A stretch of DNA of 64,000 nucleotides from Fredinandcohnia onubensis (GTDB lineage: Bacteria > Bacillota > Bacilli > Bacillales > Bacillaceae_L): positions 138,265-202,264 of the forward strand of contig NZ_NSEA01000009.1 in the NCBI RefSeq assembly GCF_002734285.1, in the 5' to 3' direction. A program made the position numbers and the translations under genes. Within the stretch, counting starts at the first letter, position 1. The number at the start of each line of letters is the position of its first letter. Shown here piece by piece: positions 43,879 to 52,245 of the stretch. The notes beneath the pieces were generated by a model. That model was not told the DNA's origin. It did not search any database and saw nothing but the letters and a program-made list of their open reading frames with translations.

Positions 43879-44733
43879 ATGAAAAAATCAATAATTGCTT
43901 TAACGGCTGCTGTAGGTATTCTTGGTCTAAGTGCATGTAATAATGCCGACGATTCAGCAGTACTTGTAGAGACAAAAGCTGGAAATGTAACAAAAGACGA
44001 ATTATATAATGCAATGAAGGATCAAGCAGGCGCAGTGATCCTTAAAGATTTAGTTTATACTAAAGTATTATCAGAGAAATATGAAGTGACAGATAAAGAA
44101 ATAGATGCAAAGTATGAAGAAATGCAAGCTGCTCTTGGTGCTCAGTTTGATGCAATTGTTGAGCAAAATGGAGAGGAATTCGTTCGTGAACTTCTTAAGT
44201 CTGACATGTTAAAAGAAAAAGCTGCATTGGAAGAAGTTGAAGTGAAAGAAGGAGAAGTGGTTAAAGCAAGCCATATCTTAGCTCAAGTTCCGCAAGATGC
44301 AACTGAAGAGCAAAAAGCAGAAGCAAAAAAGAAAATTGAAGAAGCTAAGGCTAAGCTTGACAGTGGTGAAAAATTCGAAGATGTAGCTCAGGAATACTCT
44401 GAAGATGGTTCAGCTCAAAATGGTGGAGATCTTGGTTGGTTTGGAAAAGGACGTATGGTTCCTGAATTTGAAGAAGTTGCCTTTACCCTTAAAGAAGGCG
44501 AAACAAGTGATATTGTTGAATCCCAATTTGGCTATCACATTATTAAAGTAACCGGAACAACTGAAGGTTTCGATAAGATGGAACAAGAGAAAAAGGACGA
44601 AATTCGTAAAGCTTTACTTCAAGCAGACCAAACTGCCCTTCAAACTGCTTTAGACAAAGCAATTGATAATGCAGATGTAAAAGTGAAGGATGACGATTTT
44701 AAAGACTTATTCAAAGCTCCAGCAGCAGAATAA
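43879..44733 (+). CDS. prsA: Foldase lipoprotein PrsA
   Basis: The 284-aa protein has a lipoprotein signal peptide with LSAC (Cys at 21), an N-terminal helical chaperone part, and a parvulin-type PPIase domain (about 133-225) with [29 protein letters not shown] and [10 protein letters not shown]. It is anchored outside the membrane and folds exported proteins. The ATG at 43879 has AGGAGTG upstream. A terminator follows. Confidence 0.95.
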   Translation: MKKSIIALTAAVGILGLSACNNADDSAVLVETKAGNVTKDELYNAMKDQAGAVILKDLVYTKVLSEKYEVTDKEIDAKYEEMQAALGAQFDAIVEQNGEEFVRELLKSDMLKEKAALEEVEVKEGEVVKASHILAQVPQDATEEQKAEAKKKIEEAKAKLDSGEKFEDVAQEYSEDGSAQNGGDLGWFGKGRMVPEFEEVAFTLKEGETSDIVESQFGYHIIKVTGTTEGFDKMEQEKKDEIRKALLQADQTALQTALDKAIDNADVKVKDDDFKDLFKAPAAE

Positions 44734-44739
44734 TGAGAA

Positions 44740-44767
44740 AGGACCGTTTTAGTGAACGGTCCTTTTT
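44740..44767 (+). terminator. Terminator of prsA
   Basis: AGGACCGTT and AACGGTCCT form a 9-bp stem followed by TTTTTA. Confidence 0.92.
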
Positions 44768-44779
44768 ATGTGCCGTTTT

Positions 44780-44977
44780 TTACATGGCCTCTGGTTTATT
44801 CATTTGCTTAGAACGTTTTTCTTTTTCGCTATTCATACGTTCGATATATACATTGCCTTCTTGCTCAATATAGGAGTCTTCAATCTTCTTATCCTCTCTA
44901 GATGTCCTAATCACCATATATGCACTAAAAAGAACTCCAAATAACGCTACATATACAAACCAAGGTACTGTTAACAT
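44780..44977 (-). CDS. yhaL: Sporulation protein YhaL
   Basis: The 65-aa protein has one membrane helix (WFVYVALFGVLFSAYMVI) then a charged tail with SREDKKIEDSYIEQEG. Place next to prsA matches yhaL. The start ATG at 44977 has AAGGAGTG 7 nt upstream; the longer frame is not needed. The 257 bp between its start and the trpP terminator (44978-45191) show only AT-rich DNA. Confidence 0.87.
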   Translation of the reverse strand: MLTVPWFVYVALFGVLFSAYMVIRTSREDKKIEDSYIEQEGNVYIERMNSEKEKRSKQMNKPEAM

Positions 44978-45191
44978 AGAATTCCACTCCTTGTCCCACT
45001 TTTTACTTCTACTATATGATGAAAAATGACTAGATATCACTTAATTTCATAGATTTTTGTTGGAGATGAAGAGTAGAAATAGTGGATCACTTGATTCTAT
45101 CGACGTTATTTCATTTCTATCAATTTTTTTTCATTCTATTAGTTTTAATTCTGTTCTATAGACTTTAACTAATTCACAAATAAATGGACAG

Positions 45192-45222
45192 AAAAAGGGT
45201 GCCCGCCAAATAGTCGGACACC
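45192..45222 (-). terminator. Terminator of trpP
   Basis: On the minus strand GGTGTCCG and CGGGCACC pair (one G-U) and are followed by CTTTTTC. Confidence 0.82.
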
Positions 45223-45234
45223 AGAAATTCATGA

Positions 45235-45753
45235 TTATGCACTAACTGTAAAGTTTGTACGTCTAATAATTTGTTGTGCAACTGGATAAATAATCGCCAT
45301 TGCAATTGTACCCATTACAGTTGCTGGGATGACTACGCCAATGAACAATCCGATGAATGTTCCAGGTAGACCAGCAATAATAAGTGCAGTGTTTAAGAAA
45401 ACAAATCCAGAAACTAAAATTCCTACTGCAGTAATAGCACATACCATTACTAGTGATTGTGTCTGCTTTCTTGCAACTGTAAACATGCCATAGAATACGA
45501 ATGCTGATACTAATTTATCGACAGGGTTCGCAATTTGACCACCTGGGAAGGTTGTTGTCAATGCTGAAATCACACCGCCGACAATTGCTACAAGCAACAC
45601 GTATTTCTTTTCAGGGAATAACATAATACCTAAAAACATGAAGATTAACAATAAATCAGGCTTCATCCCTAGGTAAATTCCCGGCATAACTGTGTGCAGT
45701 ACAGCACCCATTCCAACTAATAATGCTAAAAACACTAAAACCTTTGTATTCAT
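45235..45753 (-). CDS. trpP: Tryptophan transporter TrpP (YhaG)
   Basis: The 172-aa protein has five to six membrane helices, starts VLVFLALLVGMGAVLHTVMPG and contains TTTFPGGQIANPVDKLVSAF. These match TrpP, the S-component-like tryptophan uptake protein encoded beside serC in B. subtilis. Its ribosome site is overlaid by a regular triplet series of the kind bound by TRAP, so translation is probably reduced by tryptophan. Confidence 0.9.
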   Translation of the reverse strand: MNTKVLVFLALLVGMGAVLHTVMPGIYLGMKPDLLLIFMFLGIMLFPEKKYVLLVAIVGGVISALTTTFPGGQIANPVDKLVSAFVFYGMFTVARKQTQSLVMVCAITAVGILVSGFVFLNTALIIAGLPGTFIGLFIGVVIPATVMGTIAMAIIYPVAQQIIRRTNFTVSA

Positions 45754-45755
45754 TT

Positions 45756-45783
45756 CTCATCTCTCCTCAGCTTTTCTAAGCTA
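45756..45783 (-). promoter_or_regulatory. TRAP-type NAG triplet series over the trpP ribosome site
   Basis: Reading the minus strand, TAG, TAG, AAG, GAG, GAG and GAG occur at 45783, 45778, 45773, 45768, 45763 and 45758, each separated by exactly two bases and ending two bases before the ATG. A seventh GAG is at 45798. This is the pattern bound by the tryptophan-activated TRAP ring. Confidence 0.85.
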
Positions 45784-45871
45784 TATTTTTGGATTCTCCA
45801 ATAGTGCACTCATTGCCTATTGCAAGAATCTTATCTATAAGTATATCAGACTATTAGACCAATTTACAGTT

Positions 45872-46954
45872 CTAATTATCTGATTTAAAGGCCTTCATAA
45901 ATGAGGCAAGGGCTTCAACAGACTCATAAGGGACCGCATTGTAGATGGAAGCACGGCAACCTCCGATTGAGCGATGTCCATTTAATCCTACGAAACCCAT
46001 TTCCTTTGCTTGTGCTAAAAACTTTTTCGTAAGCTCTTCACTTGGAAGTGTGTATGAAACATTCATCGTGGAACGACTGCCTTTTTTAGCATGTGCTTTA
46101 TAGAAGCCATCTGATTCATCAATTGTATGATATAAAAGAGATGCTTTTTCATTATTCTTCGCTTCAATTGCAGGTACGCCACCTTGCTCCTTCACCCATT
46201 CAAGCACAAGTGAAAGCATGTAAATTGAAAAAGTAGGTGGAGTATTATAAAGCGAATTAGATTTTACATGTGTTTTGTAATCTAGCATGGTCGGGAGATT
46301 GCTATTGCCTTCTTTTAATAGGGAATCTTTAATGATAGCAACGGTTACCCCAGATGGACCAAGGTTTTTTTGAGCACCAGCATAGATCATCCCAAATTGT
46401 TCTACATTAATTTCTCTACATAAAATATCACTGGACATATCTGCAATTAATGGCACATTGGTGTAGGTTGGGTACTTTTCCCATTGTGTCCCATAAATGG
46501 TGTTGTTTGATGTGATATGAACATAAGCAGAGTTCTCTGAATGAGCGTTCTCACCAATTTCAGGGATATAATTGTATTTATCTTCTTTACTGGATGCGAC
46601 TATATTGGTTTCTCCGAGTTTATTTGCCTCATCAAGTGCTTTTTGAGACCAAGAACCAGTTAATATGTAGTCACCTTTTTTACCTGGAGTGAGAAAGTTC
46701 ATGGGAATCATTGAGAATTGTAAACTAGCGCCACCCTGTAAAAATAATACATGGTAGTCATCTGGAATACCCATGAGACTACGTAAATCAGAAATAGCTT
46801 GTTGATGTACTTGGTCATATTCTTTACTACGATGACTTAATTCCATTACAGACATGCCAGTTCCTTTGAAATTATTAAGTTCGGCTTGGGCTCGACTTAA
46901 AACTTCAATTGGGAGAGCAGAGGGACCGGCATTAAAATTGTAAGCTCGTTGCAT
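45872..46954 (-). CDS. serC: Phosphoserine aminotransferase SerC
   Basis: The 360-aa PLP enzyme starts RAYNFNAGPSALP and contains LFLQGGASLQFSMIPMN, DMSSDIL, the PLP-Lys in YAGAQKNLGPSGVT (about 195), and GHRSIGGCRASIYNA. It converts 3-phosphohydroxypyruvate to phosphoserine in serine synthesis. Next to trpP on the same strand, 119 bp apart, as in B. subtilis. The ATG has AGGAGG upstream. Confidence 0.95.
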   Translation of the reverse strand: MQRAYNFNAGPSALPIEVLSRAQAELNNFKGTGMSVMELSHRSKEYDQVHQQAISDLRSLMGIPDDYHVLFLQGGASLQFSMIPMNFLTPGKKGDYILTGSWSQKALDEANKLGETNIVASSKEDKYNYIPEIGENAHSENSAYVHITSNNTIYGTQWEKYPTYTNVPLIADMSSDILCREINVEQFGMIYAGAQKNLGPSGVTVAIIKDSLLKEGNSNLPTMLDYKTHVKSNSLYNTPPTFSIYMLSLVLEWVKEQGGVPAIEAKNNEKASLLYHTIDESDGFYKAHAKKGSRSTMNVSYTLPSEELTKKFLAQAKEMGFVGLNGHRSIGGCRASIYNAVPYESVEALASFMKAFKSDN

Positions 46955-47103
46955 GTTTGAATCCTCCTATTTTGTTGCTTTAGTTGAATAAAGTTATCTT
47001 ATCATGTTTTTATGAAAAAAAAAGTGAAATTTTTAGAAAAAACACGAAATAACGCTTTCAAACCATAAAGAAAGACAAGACCGTAAGTCTTGCCTTTTTA
47101 GGA

Positions 47104-47535
47104 TTAATTTTTTTGTTCGATTGATTTTGAAATGCTTGAGGCAATATTTTGTAAATCTTCGGCTGAGTACTGACTTTCATGAGACTTCCATACGATGCCA
47201 AATCCATCGCCTTTTCCATAACGAGGAATGAGGTGTAAGTGGAAGTGGAATACAGATTGTCCAGCTTGCTCACCGTTATTTTGTAACAGGTTCATACCGA
47301 TTGGATTAAATTCTTTTTTAATTGAATTTGCAATGGATGGAACAACTTCAAAGATATTTTGGGCAATTTCTGGCGTTAATTCAAATACATTTTCTTTATG
47401 TATTTTTGGGATAACAAGAGTATGTCCTTTTGATACTTGGCTGATGTCTAGGAAGGCATACACATGTTCATTTTCAAAAACCTTTGCACTTGGAATTTCA
47501 CCATTGATGATTTTACAAAAAATACAATCACTCAT
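47104..47535 (-). CDS. hit: HIT family hydrolase Hit
   Basis: The 143-aa protein has CIFCKIINGEIPSAKVFE (zinc-binding Cys pair), HTLVIPKIH and the histidine triad HFHLHLIPR (about 98). It hydrolyses nucleotide phosphoramidates or related bonds. A hairpin with arms AGACAAGAC / GTCTTGCCT at 47071-47096 lies past its stop. It is divergent from ecsA, as in B. subtilis. Confidence 0.93.
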   Translation of the reverse strand: MSDCIFCKIINGEIPSAKVFENEHVYAFLDISQVSKGHTLVIPKIHKENVFELTPEIAQNIFEVVPSIANSIKKEFNPIGMNLLQNNGEQAGQSVFHFHLHLIPRYGKGDGFGIVWKSHESQYSAEDLQNIASSISKSIEQKN

Positions 47536-47630
47536 TTACGTCCATTCCTTTCAAAAATTCAGTTAATAACTAGTATTTTATCACATGTTCATTCGATGTT
47601 AAAATTTTCATGTTGTAATAAATATTTTAA

Positions 47631-47675
47631 AAAAAGAAAACAGGATGCGATCGCAAAGGATGCATCCTGTTTTTG
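47631..47675. terminator. Strong bidirectional terminator in the hit-ecsA gap
   Basis: AAACAGGATGC and GCATCCTGTTT form an 11-bp stem with A tract before and T tract after. It lies 95 bp upstream of the hit start, where neither hit nor ecsA needs a terminator. It would end a minus-strand transcript arising from 47.7-48.1 kb. Confidence 0.88.
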
Positions 47676-47707
47676 AAGAAGGCTTTTTGTTATAGGTTAA
47701 CGGTATC

Positions 47708-48002
47708 TTTGATAAACACCTCATTTTTTTTAGGAATGAAAGTCTTTATCTAATGGAGTGAGTCAATTCCGTAGTTCAATCGGACCATCCCCTTGTCTAA
47801 TGTTTATAAGTTAATACAACTTATAAAGCGACTAGGTAGCCTTTAACAAACACCTCATTTACAAAATAATGTTATTTTGTTAGTGGTAATTTGTTTCGAA
47901 CTTACTTTTCTCTCACATTTCCCAAAGTAACCATCCCCTTATAACAGGTATAAAAAGCTGTCGTCTAAAACAAGGATATTGTCTTTAACAAACACCTCAT
48001 TC
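47708..48002. repeat. Threefold repeat between hit and ecsA
   Basis: The motif CTTTAACAAACACCTCATT occurs three times (left edges near 47707, 47841 and 47983; the first has GATAAACAC). ACCATCCCCTT follows at 47784 and 47930. The period is 134-146 bp. Between copies lie perfect inverted repeats (ACAAAATAA/TTATTTTGT at 47861-47880; ATAAGTT/AACTTAT at 47806-47825). The rest of 47536-48156 shows no gene. Confidence 0.85.
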
Positions 48003-48156
48003 CAGGTAGATGATTAACATCAAAGGCTTTTTTCTTGCCCTCTTCAAAAATTAGTATGGCCGTTTTTAAATGTTCTATTCAAATTTTTTAACTATGTAAA
48101 AATGGCAATTTTTGATATGATATAGGAAATATAGGTAGGTAAGAAGGGAGCTTTAC

Positions 48157-48897
48157 ATGGCACTACTAGAGATAAAAAATCTAACCGGTGGTTACACTCA
48201 AAATCCTGTTCTTAAGGATGTTTCCTTCAAAGTTAATCAAAACGAAATTGTAGGATTAATCGGCTTAAACGGTGCGGGGAAAAGCACGACAATTAAACAT
48301 ATTATTGGCCTAATGGAGCCAAAGAAAGGGTCTATCCATATTCATGGAAAAACGATTCAAGAGGACATGGAAGCTTATCGATCCAAGTTTAGTTTTATTC
48401 CAGAAACACCGATCCTTTATGATGAGTTAACCCTTTATGAACATCTTGAATTAACAGCAATGGCCTATGGACTTGATAAGAAAATGTTTGAAGAAAGGCT
48501 TGAACCTTTATTAAAAGAATTTCGAATGGAAAAAAAGGTAAAGTTTTTCCCGGCTCATTTTTCAAAAGGAATGAAGCAAAAAGTTATGATTATGTGTGCT
48601 TTTTTAGTTGAGCCAGACGTTTATATCATTGATGAACCTTTTGTAGGTTTGGATCCTCTTGGTATTCAATCCTTGTTAGAACTAATGAATAAAAAGAAAA
48701 ATCAAGGAGCGGGCATCTTAATGTCCACTCATATTTTAGCGACTGCCGAAAAGTATTGCGATTCTTTTATCATTTTACATAACGGAAAGGTAAAGGCTTC
48801 AGGAGCCTTAGAAGATCTCCGTAGACAATTTAAAATGGAGAATGCATCACTCGATGATATTTATATCAGCCTGACAAAGGAAGAAGAAAATGATTGA
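48157..48897 (+). CDS. ecsA: ABC transporter ATPase EcsA
   Basis: The 246-aa protein has Walker A GLNGAGKST (about 36), signature FSKGMKQK, and Walker B YIIDEPFVGLDPLG. With EcsB it forms an ABC system needed in B. subtilis for normal secretion and for site-2 protease RasP activity. The last 8 bp overlap ecsB. ATG with AAGGGAG upstream. Confidence 0.94.
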   Translation: MALLEIKNLTGGYTQNPVLKDVSFKVNQNEIVGLIGLNGAGKSTTIKHIIGLMEPKKGSIHIHGKTIQEDMEAYRSKFSFIPETPILYDELTLYEHLELTAMAYGLDKKMFEERLEPLLKEFRMEKKVKFFPAHFSKGMKQKVMIMCAFLVEPDVYIIDEPFVGLDPLGIQSLLELMNKKKNQGAGILMSTHILATAEKYCDSFIILHNGKVKASGALEDLRRQFKMENASLDDIYISLTKEEEND

Positions 48898-50119
48898 TAT
48901 CAAAGAACTATGGAAAAAGCGCCAGATCCAACATTTTAAGGAAATAAGCCGTTATTTGCGGTATATGTTAAATGACCATTTGCTAATCGCTCTCCTCTTT
49001 TTAGGTGGGGGAGGGGCATACTACTATAATTATTGGTTGCAGGATGTTCCTAAGGAATTTCCTTACGCGATTATAATTGCACTTGTTTTAGGAGCTATAT
49101 TGACAAGAAGTCGAGTTCAAACCTTAGTGAAAGAGCCTGACCTTGTTTTCTTATTGCCTATAGAAACGAAGTTAACTGCTTATTTTCAAAAAGCATTTTG
49201 GTATAGCCTGTTTTCTCAAATTTACTTATTATTAATTGTGTTTGCAATTGCAGCACCTTTATATCTAGCTGTTACAGATAAAACCTTTTCGTCCTTAGCA
49301 GCTATCTTTGTAATTGTTCTTTTAAGCAAAGCATGGAACCTGCTATTGACATGGTTAACTCAGCATGACCAGGAAAACTCAACTTATTTTACTGACACCG
49401 TAATCAGGCTTATTTTAAATATCGTGCTTATGTACTTGTTATTTTCTGGTGCATCAATTATCTTTATCGGTTGTGTTGTTTTACTCATGCTCGGGCTGCT
49501 TCTTTATTTTCATAAGGCAGTTGAAGGAAAAGGGATAAAATGGAATACTTTAATCGAGTTAGAGTCAAAGAGAATGCTTACTTTTTATCGAATTGCAAAT
49601 TTATTTACAGATGTTCCTAAACTAAAGGAGCGGGTGAAAAGACGGCCATGGCTTAACTGGGTAACCGGTCTAATTTCATACTCTAAGAAAAATACATTCC
49701 GCTATTTATATACGCGTACCTTTTTGCGGACAAGCGACTACTTAGGAATGTATACGAGGCTCACCATTATTGGCGGATTGATTATTTATTTCGTCCCATT
49801 TCAATATGGTAAAGCGTTTGTGATGATATTGTTCTTGTATTTAACAGGCTACCAGCTTATCACATTATGGAGACACCATAGCTTGAAAATATGGGTTCGA
49901 TTATATCCGGTGAGTGAAGAATCGAAATTATCTTCCTATTTGCAGTTTCTATTCCAGTTACTAGTTGTTCAATGTGTTTTATTTACAGTGATCCTTTTAC
50001 TAACAGTTGAAATCTCGACAACATTCTTATTATTGGTTGCAGGTCTAGTGTTCGTCTATCTTTTTGTATTTGTTTATACAAAGGGGAAGGTACAAAAGCT
50101 TGACCGGATGTATAGTTAA
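48890..50119 (+). CDS. ecsB: ABC transporter membrane protein EcsB
   Basis: The 409-aa protein has about eight to ten hydrophobic helices, KEISRYLRYMLNDHLLIALLF near the start, and a hydrophilic centre around residues 220-270 (ESKRMLTFYRIANLFTDVPKL). Length and order match EcsB. It overlaps ecsA by 8 bp. Confidence 0.93.
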   Translation: MIDIKELWKKRQIQHFKEISRYLRYMLNDHLLIALLFLGGGGAYYYNYWLQDVPKEFPYAIIIALVLGAILTRSRVQTLVKEPDLVFLLPIETKLTAYFQKAFWYSLFSQIYLLLIVFAIAAPLYLAVTDKTFSSLAAIFVIVLLSKAWNLLLTWLTQHDQENSTYFTDTVIRLILNIVLMYLLFSGASIIFIGCVVLLMLGLLLYFHKAVEGKGIKWNTLIELESKRMLTFYRIANLFTDVPKLKERVKRRPWLNWVTGLISYSKKNTFRYLYTRTFLRTSDYLGMYTRLTIIGGLIIYFVPFQYGKAFVMILFLYLTGYQLITLWRHHSLKIWVRLYPVSEESKLSSYLQFLFQLLVVQCVLFTVILLLTVEISTTFLLLVAGLVFVYLFVFVYTKGKVQKLDRMYS

Positions 50120-50184
50120 TCATTTGAAACCTATCCCTATTTTAAATCGTAGTAAGTATTAAATTAAAAGAGGGGTAGAGGCGC

Positions 50185-50895
50185 ATGGATGATTCATATC
50201 TGTTAAAAGTGGAAGAGGAATTATTTCAATGGCGAAAAAAGCTTATAAAAAAATCTACTATGCTCCAACGTGTTTCGAAAAAAGCTCAAACAAAAGTGAA
50301 TGAGATGATTCCTGAAAAAGCCCATACGGTTATTACCGAAAGCATCAAAAAGATGGTTCAAGCTACATTAGTTGGGTCAGAATACACAACAAAGGGAAAT
50401 TATCCAGATGTAATGACATTGCAGGTAAAAGAAAAGCTAATAGAAGAAAAATTAACAGTATATAGACGAACTGCAGCTGCAGAAGGAGCTGGAACAGGTG
50501 CAGGAGGATTTTTTTTAGCCTTGGCCGATTTCCCTTTGCTTCTTTCAATAAAGATGAAGTTTTTATTTGAAGTAGCAGCGATTCATGGGTTTGATACGAA
50601 AAATTATGAGGAACGTCTTTTCTTGTTGTATGTGTTTCAGTTGGCTTTTTCTAGTGATGAACATAAAAAGAAAACATTTGGGATTATCGAGAATTGGGAA
50701 GTAATGAAAGAAAGCTTATTGGAAATGGATTGGCGTGTCTTTCAGCAAGAATACCGAGATTATATTGATTTCGTAAAAATGCTTCAATTACTCCCAGGTG
50801 TTGGAGCAGTTGTTGGGGCATATGCTAATTACAATTTACTCGATCACTTAGGTGAAGTCGCAAAAAATTGTTATCGTATTCGAATACTACAATAA
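50185..50895 (+). CDS. ecsC: EcsC family protein
   Basis: The 236-aa protein has the EcsC core: YRRTAAAEGAGTGAGGFFLALADFPLLLSIKMKFL (key AEGAGTGAGGFFLALADFP, about 100) and LQLLPGVGAVVGAYANY. The hydrophobic Ala/Gly-rich part may associate with the membrane. It is third in the ecsABC unit, 65 bp after ecsB with its own AGAGGGG site. Its role is not established. Confidence 0.92.
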   Translation: MDDSYLLKVEEELFQWRKKLIKKSTMLQRVSKKAQTKVNEMIPEKAHTVITESIKKMVQATLVGSEYTTKGNYPDVMTLQVKEKLIEEKLTVYRRTAAAEGAGTGAGGFFLALADFPLLLSIKMKFLFEVAAIHGFDTKNYEERLFLLYVFQLAFSSDEHKKKTFGIIENWEVMKESLLEMDWRVFQQEYRDYIDFVKMLQLLPGVGAVVGAYANYNLLDHLGEVAKNCYRIRILQ

Positions 50896-50896
50896 T

Positions 50897-50946
50897 AAAA
50901 ACGCAAGAATGGTGTGAAATGATCATCATTCTTGCGTTTTATTTTT
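50897..50946. terminator. Bidirectional terminator
   Basis: AAAACGCAAGAATG and CATTCTTGCGTTTT form a 14-bp stem followed by ATTTTTA. It serves ecsC (+) and yhaA (-). Confidence 0.93.
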
Positions 50947-52144
50947 ATACAGTTGCTTCTTCAGATTTTTTGACTGAAAGATAATTTAATGTTGCTGTTC
51001 CTAATGTTTTGGCAGCTATAAGCATGGCTTTTTCATCAATATCGAATTTTGGATGATGATGTGGAAAGGCCTCTGTTACATCAGCTGGCTTCGCACCTGT
51101 AAAGAAGAAAGTTCCAGGTACATGCTGTAAATAATAAGCAAAATCCTCGCCACCCATTTGTGGTGCTGCTTCAGTAACATTTGTCACTCCCGGTACATTT
51201 TCAGCAGCCTCAACTAGGAAATCCGTTTGTTCTTTATGATTGACGACAGCAGGATACCCACGATGAAAGGCATAGGAGTAAGTAGAATCAGCGGCAATAC
51301 ATGTTCCTTTTATAATTCGCTCAATTTCATGCTCGATTTGGTCTCTAACATCTTCACTAAATGTTCTTACTGTTCCTCCAAGTTTTACGGAGTCTGCAAT
51401 TACGTTAAAAGGATTTTCTGCAACGAACGAACCAATTGATACAACTGCAGATTCAACTGGATCAACGCGTCTGCTCACAATTTGTTGTAAGTTCATAACT
51501 AACTGAGACCCAATAACAACAGCATCTTTCGTTGTATGCGGATGTGCTCCGTGACCACCTGAGCCTTGAATTTTAACCTCAAAACGATCTGCAGCAGCCA
51601 TGATAGGACCAACGCGGTATTCAATTGTTCCAGTAGGCGTTGTTGCCCATAGATGTGTACCGAAGATAACATCTACTCCTTCAAGGCAGCCATCTTCAAT
51701 CATAGAAATAGCACCGCCTGGAGCAAATTCCTCTGCATGTTGGTGAATGAGGACCACTGTTCCAGAGAGTTGTTCCTTCATTTCTTGAAGTGTTTTTGCT
51801 AATACTAGCAATGTAGCAGTATGGCCATCATGTCCACAAGCATGCATGACACCAGGAACAGTTGACTTATAAGGTACATCTTTTTCGTCCTGAATTGGAA
51901 GGGCATCGAAATCAGCGCGTAAAGCTACAGTTGGACCTGGTTTGTTTCCATGGATCTTCGCCACAACACCATTGCCGCCTACATTTGTTCGCACTTCAAT
52001 TCCTAAATTTTTATAAAAATTCGAGATGTATTCAGCGGTTTTATATTCTTTAAATGAAACTTCTGGGTGTTGGTGTAAATAACGTCGAATATCAACCATT
52101 TCAGTATATTTTTTGTCTAAAGATTCATATAGGTTTTGTAACAT
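50945..52144 (-). CDS. yhaA: M20-family amidohydrolase YhaA
   Basis: The 399-aa protein has the M20D pattern: RRYLHQHPEVSFKEYKTAEY, ALRADFDALPI, MHACGHDGHTATLL (metal-binding Cys, Asp, His), HQHAEEFAPGGA and MGGEDFAYYL. Such enzymes hydrolyse N-acyl amino acids or related amides. It follows the ecs operon as in B. subtilis. ATG at 52144 behind GGGGAGAATCG. Confidence 0.92.
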   Translation of the reverse strand: MLQNLYESLDKKYTEMVDIRRYLHQHPEVSFKEYKTAEYISNFYKNLGIEVRTNVGGNGVVAKIHGNKPGPTVALRADFDALPIQDEKDVPYKSTVPGVMHACGHDGHTATLLVLAKTLQEMKEQLSGTVVLIHQHAEEFAPGGAISMIEDGCLEGVDVIFGTHLWATTPTGTIEYRVGPIMAAADRFEVKIQGSGGHGAHPHTTKDAVVIGSQLVMNLQQIVSRRVDPVESAVVSIGSFVAENPFNVIADSVKLGGTVRTFSEDVRDQIEHEIERIIKGTCIAADSTYSYAFHRGYPAVVNHKEQTDFLVEAAENVPGVTNVTEAAPQMGGEDFAYYLQHVPGTFFFTGAKPADVTEAFPHHHPKFDIDEKAMLIAAKTLGTATLNYLSVKKSEEATV

Positions 52145-52221
52145 TTCTCGATTCTCCCCTTCACTTTATAATACCTATAAATTATATCATGATAAGTTGT
52201 GTAGTATCGTAATTTTGCATG

Positions 52222-52245
52222 AAAAAAGGAGGCTTTTGGCCTCCT
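52222..52245 (-). terminator. Terminator of the GDYXXLXY gene
   Basis: AGGAGGC and GCCTCCT pair and are followed on the minus strand by TTTTTT. The stem begins at the stop codon of the gene. Confidence 0.88.

Noticed and set aside
47708-48002. Three tiny minus-strand genes starting at the ATG in each repeat unit
   Set aside because: The frames stop after 8-11 codons in two copies and share no peptide beyond the repeated DNA itself.
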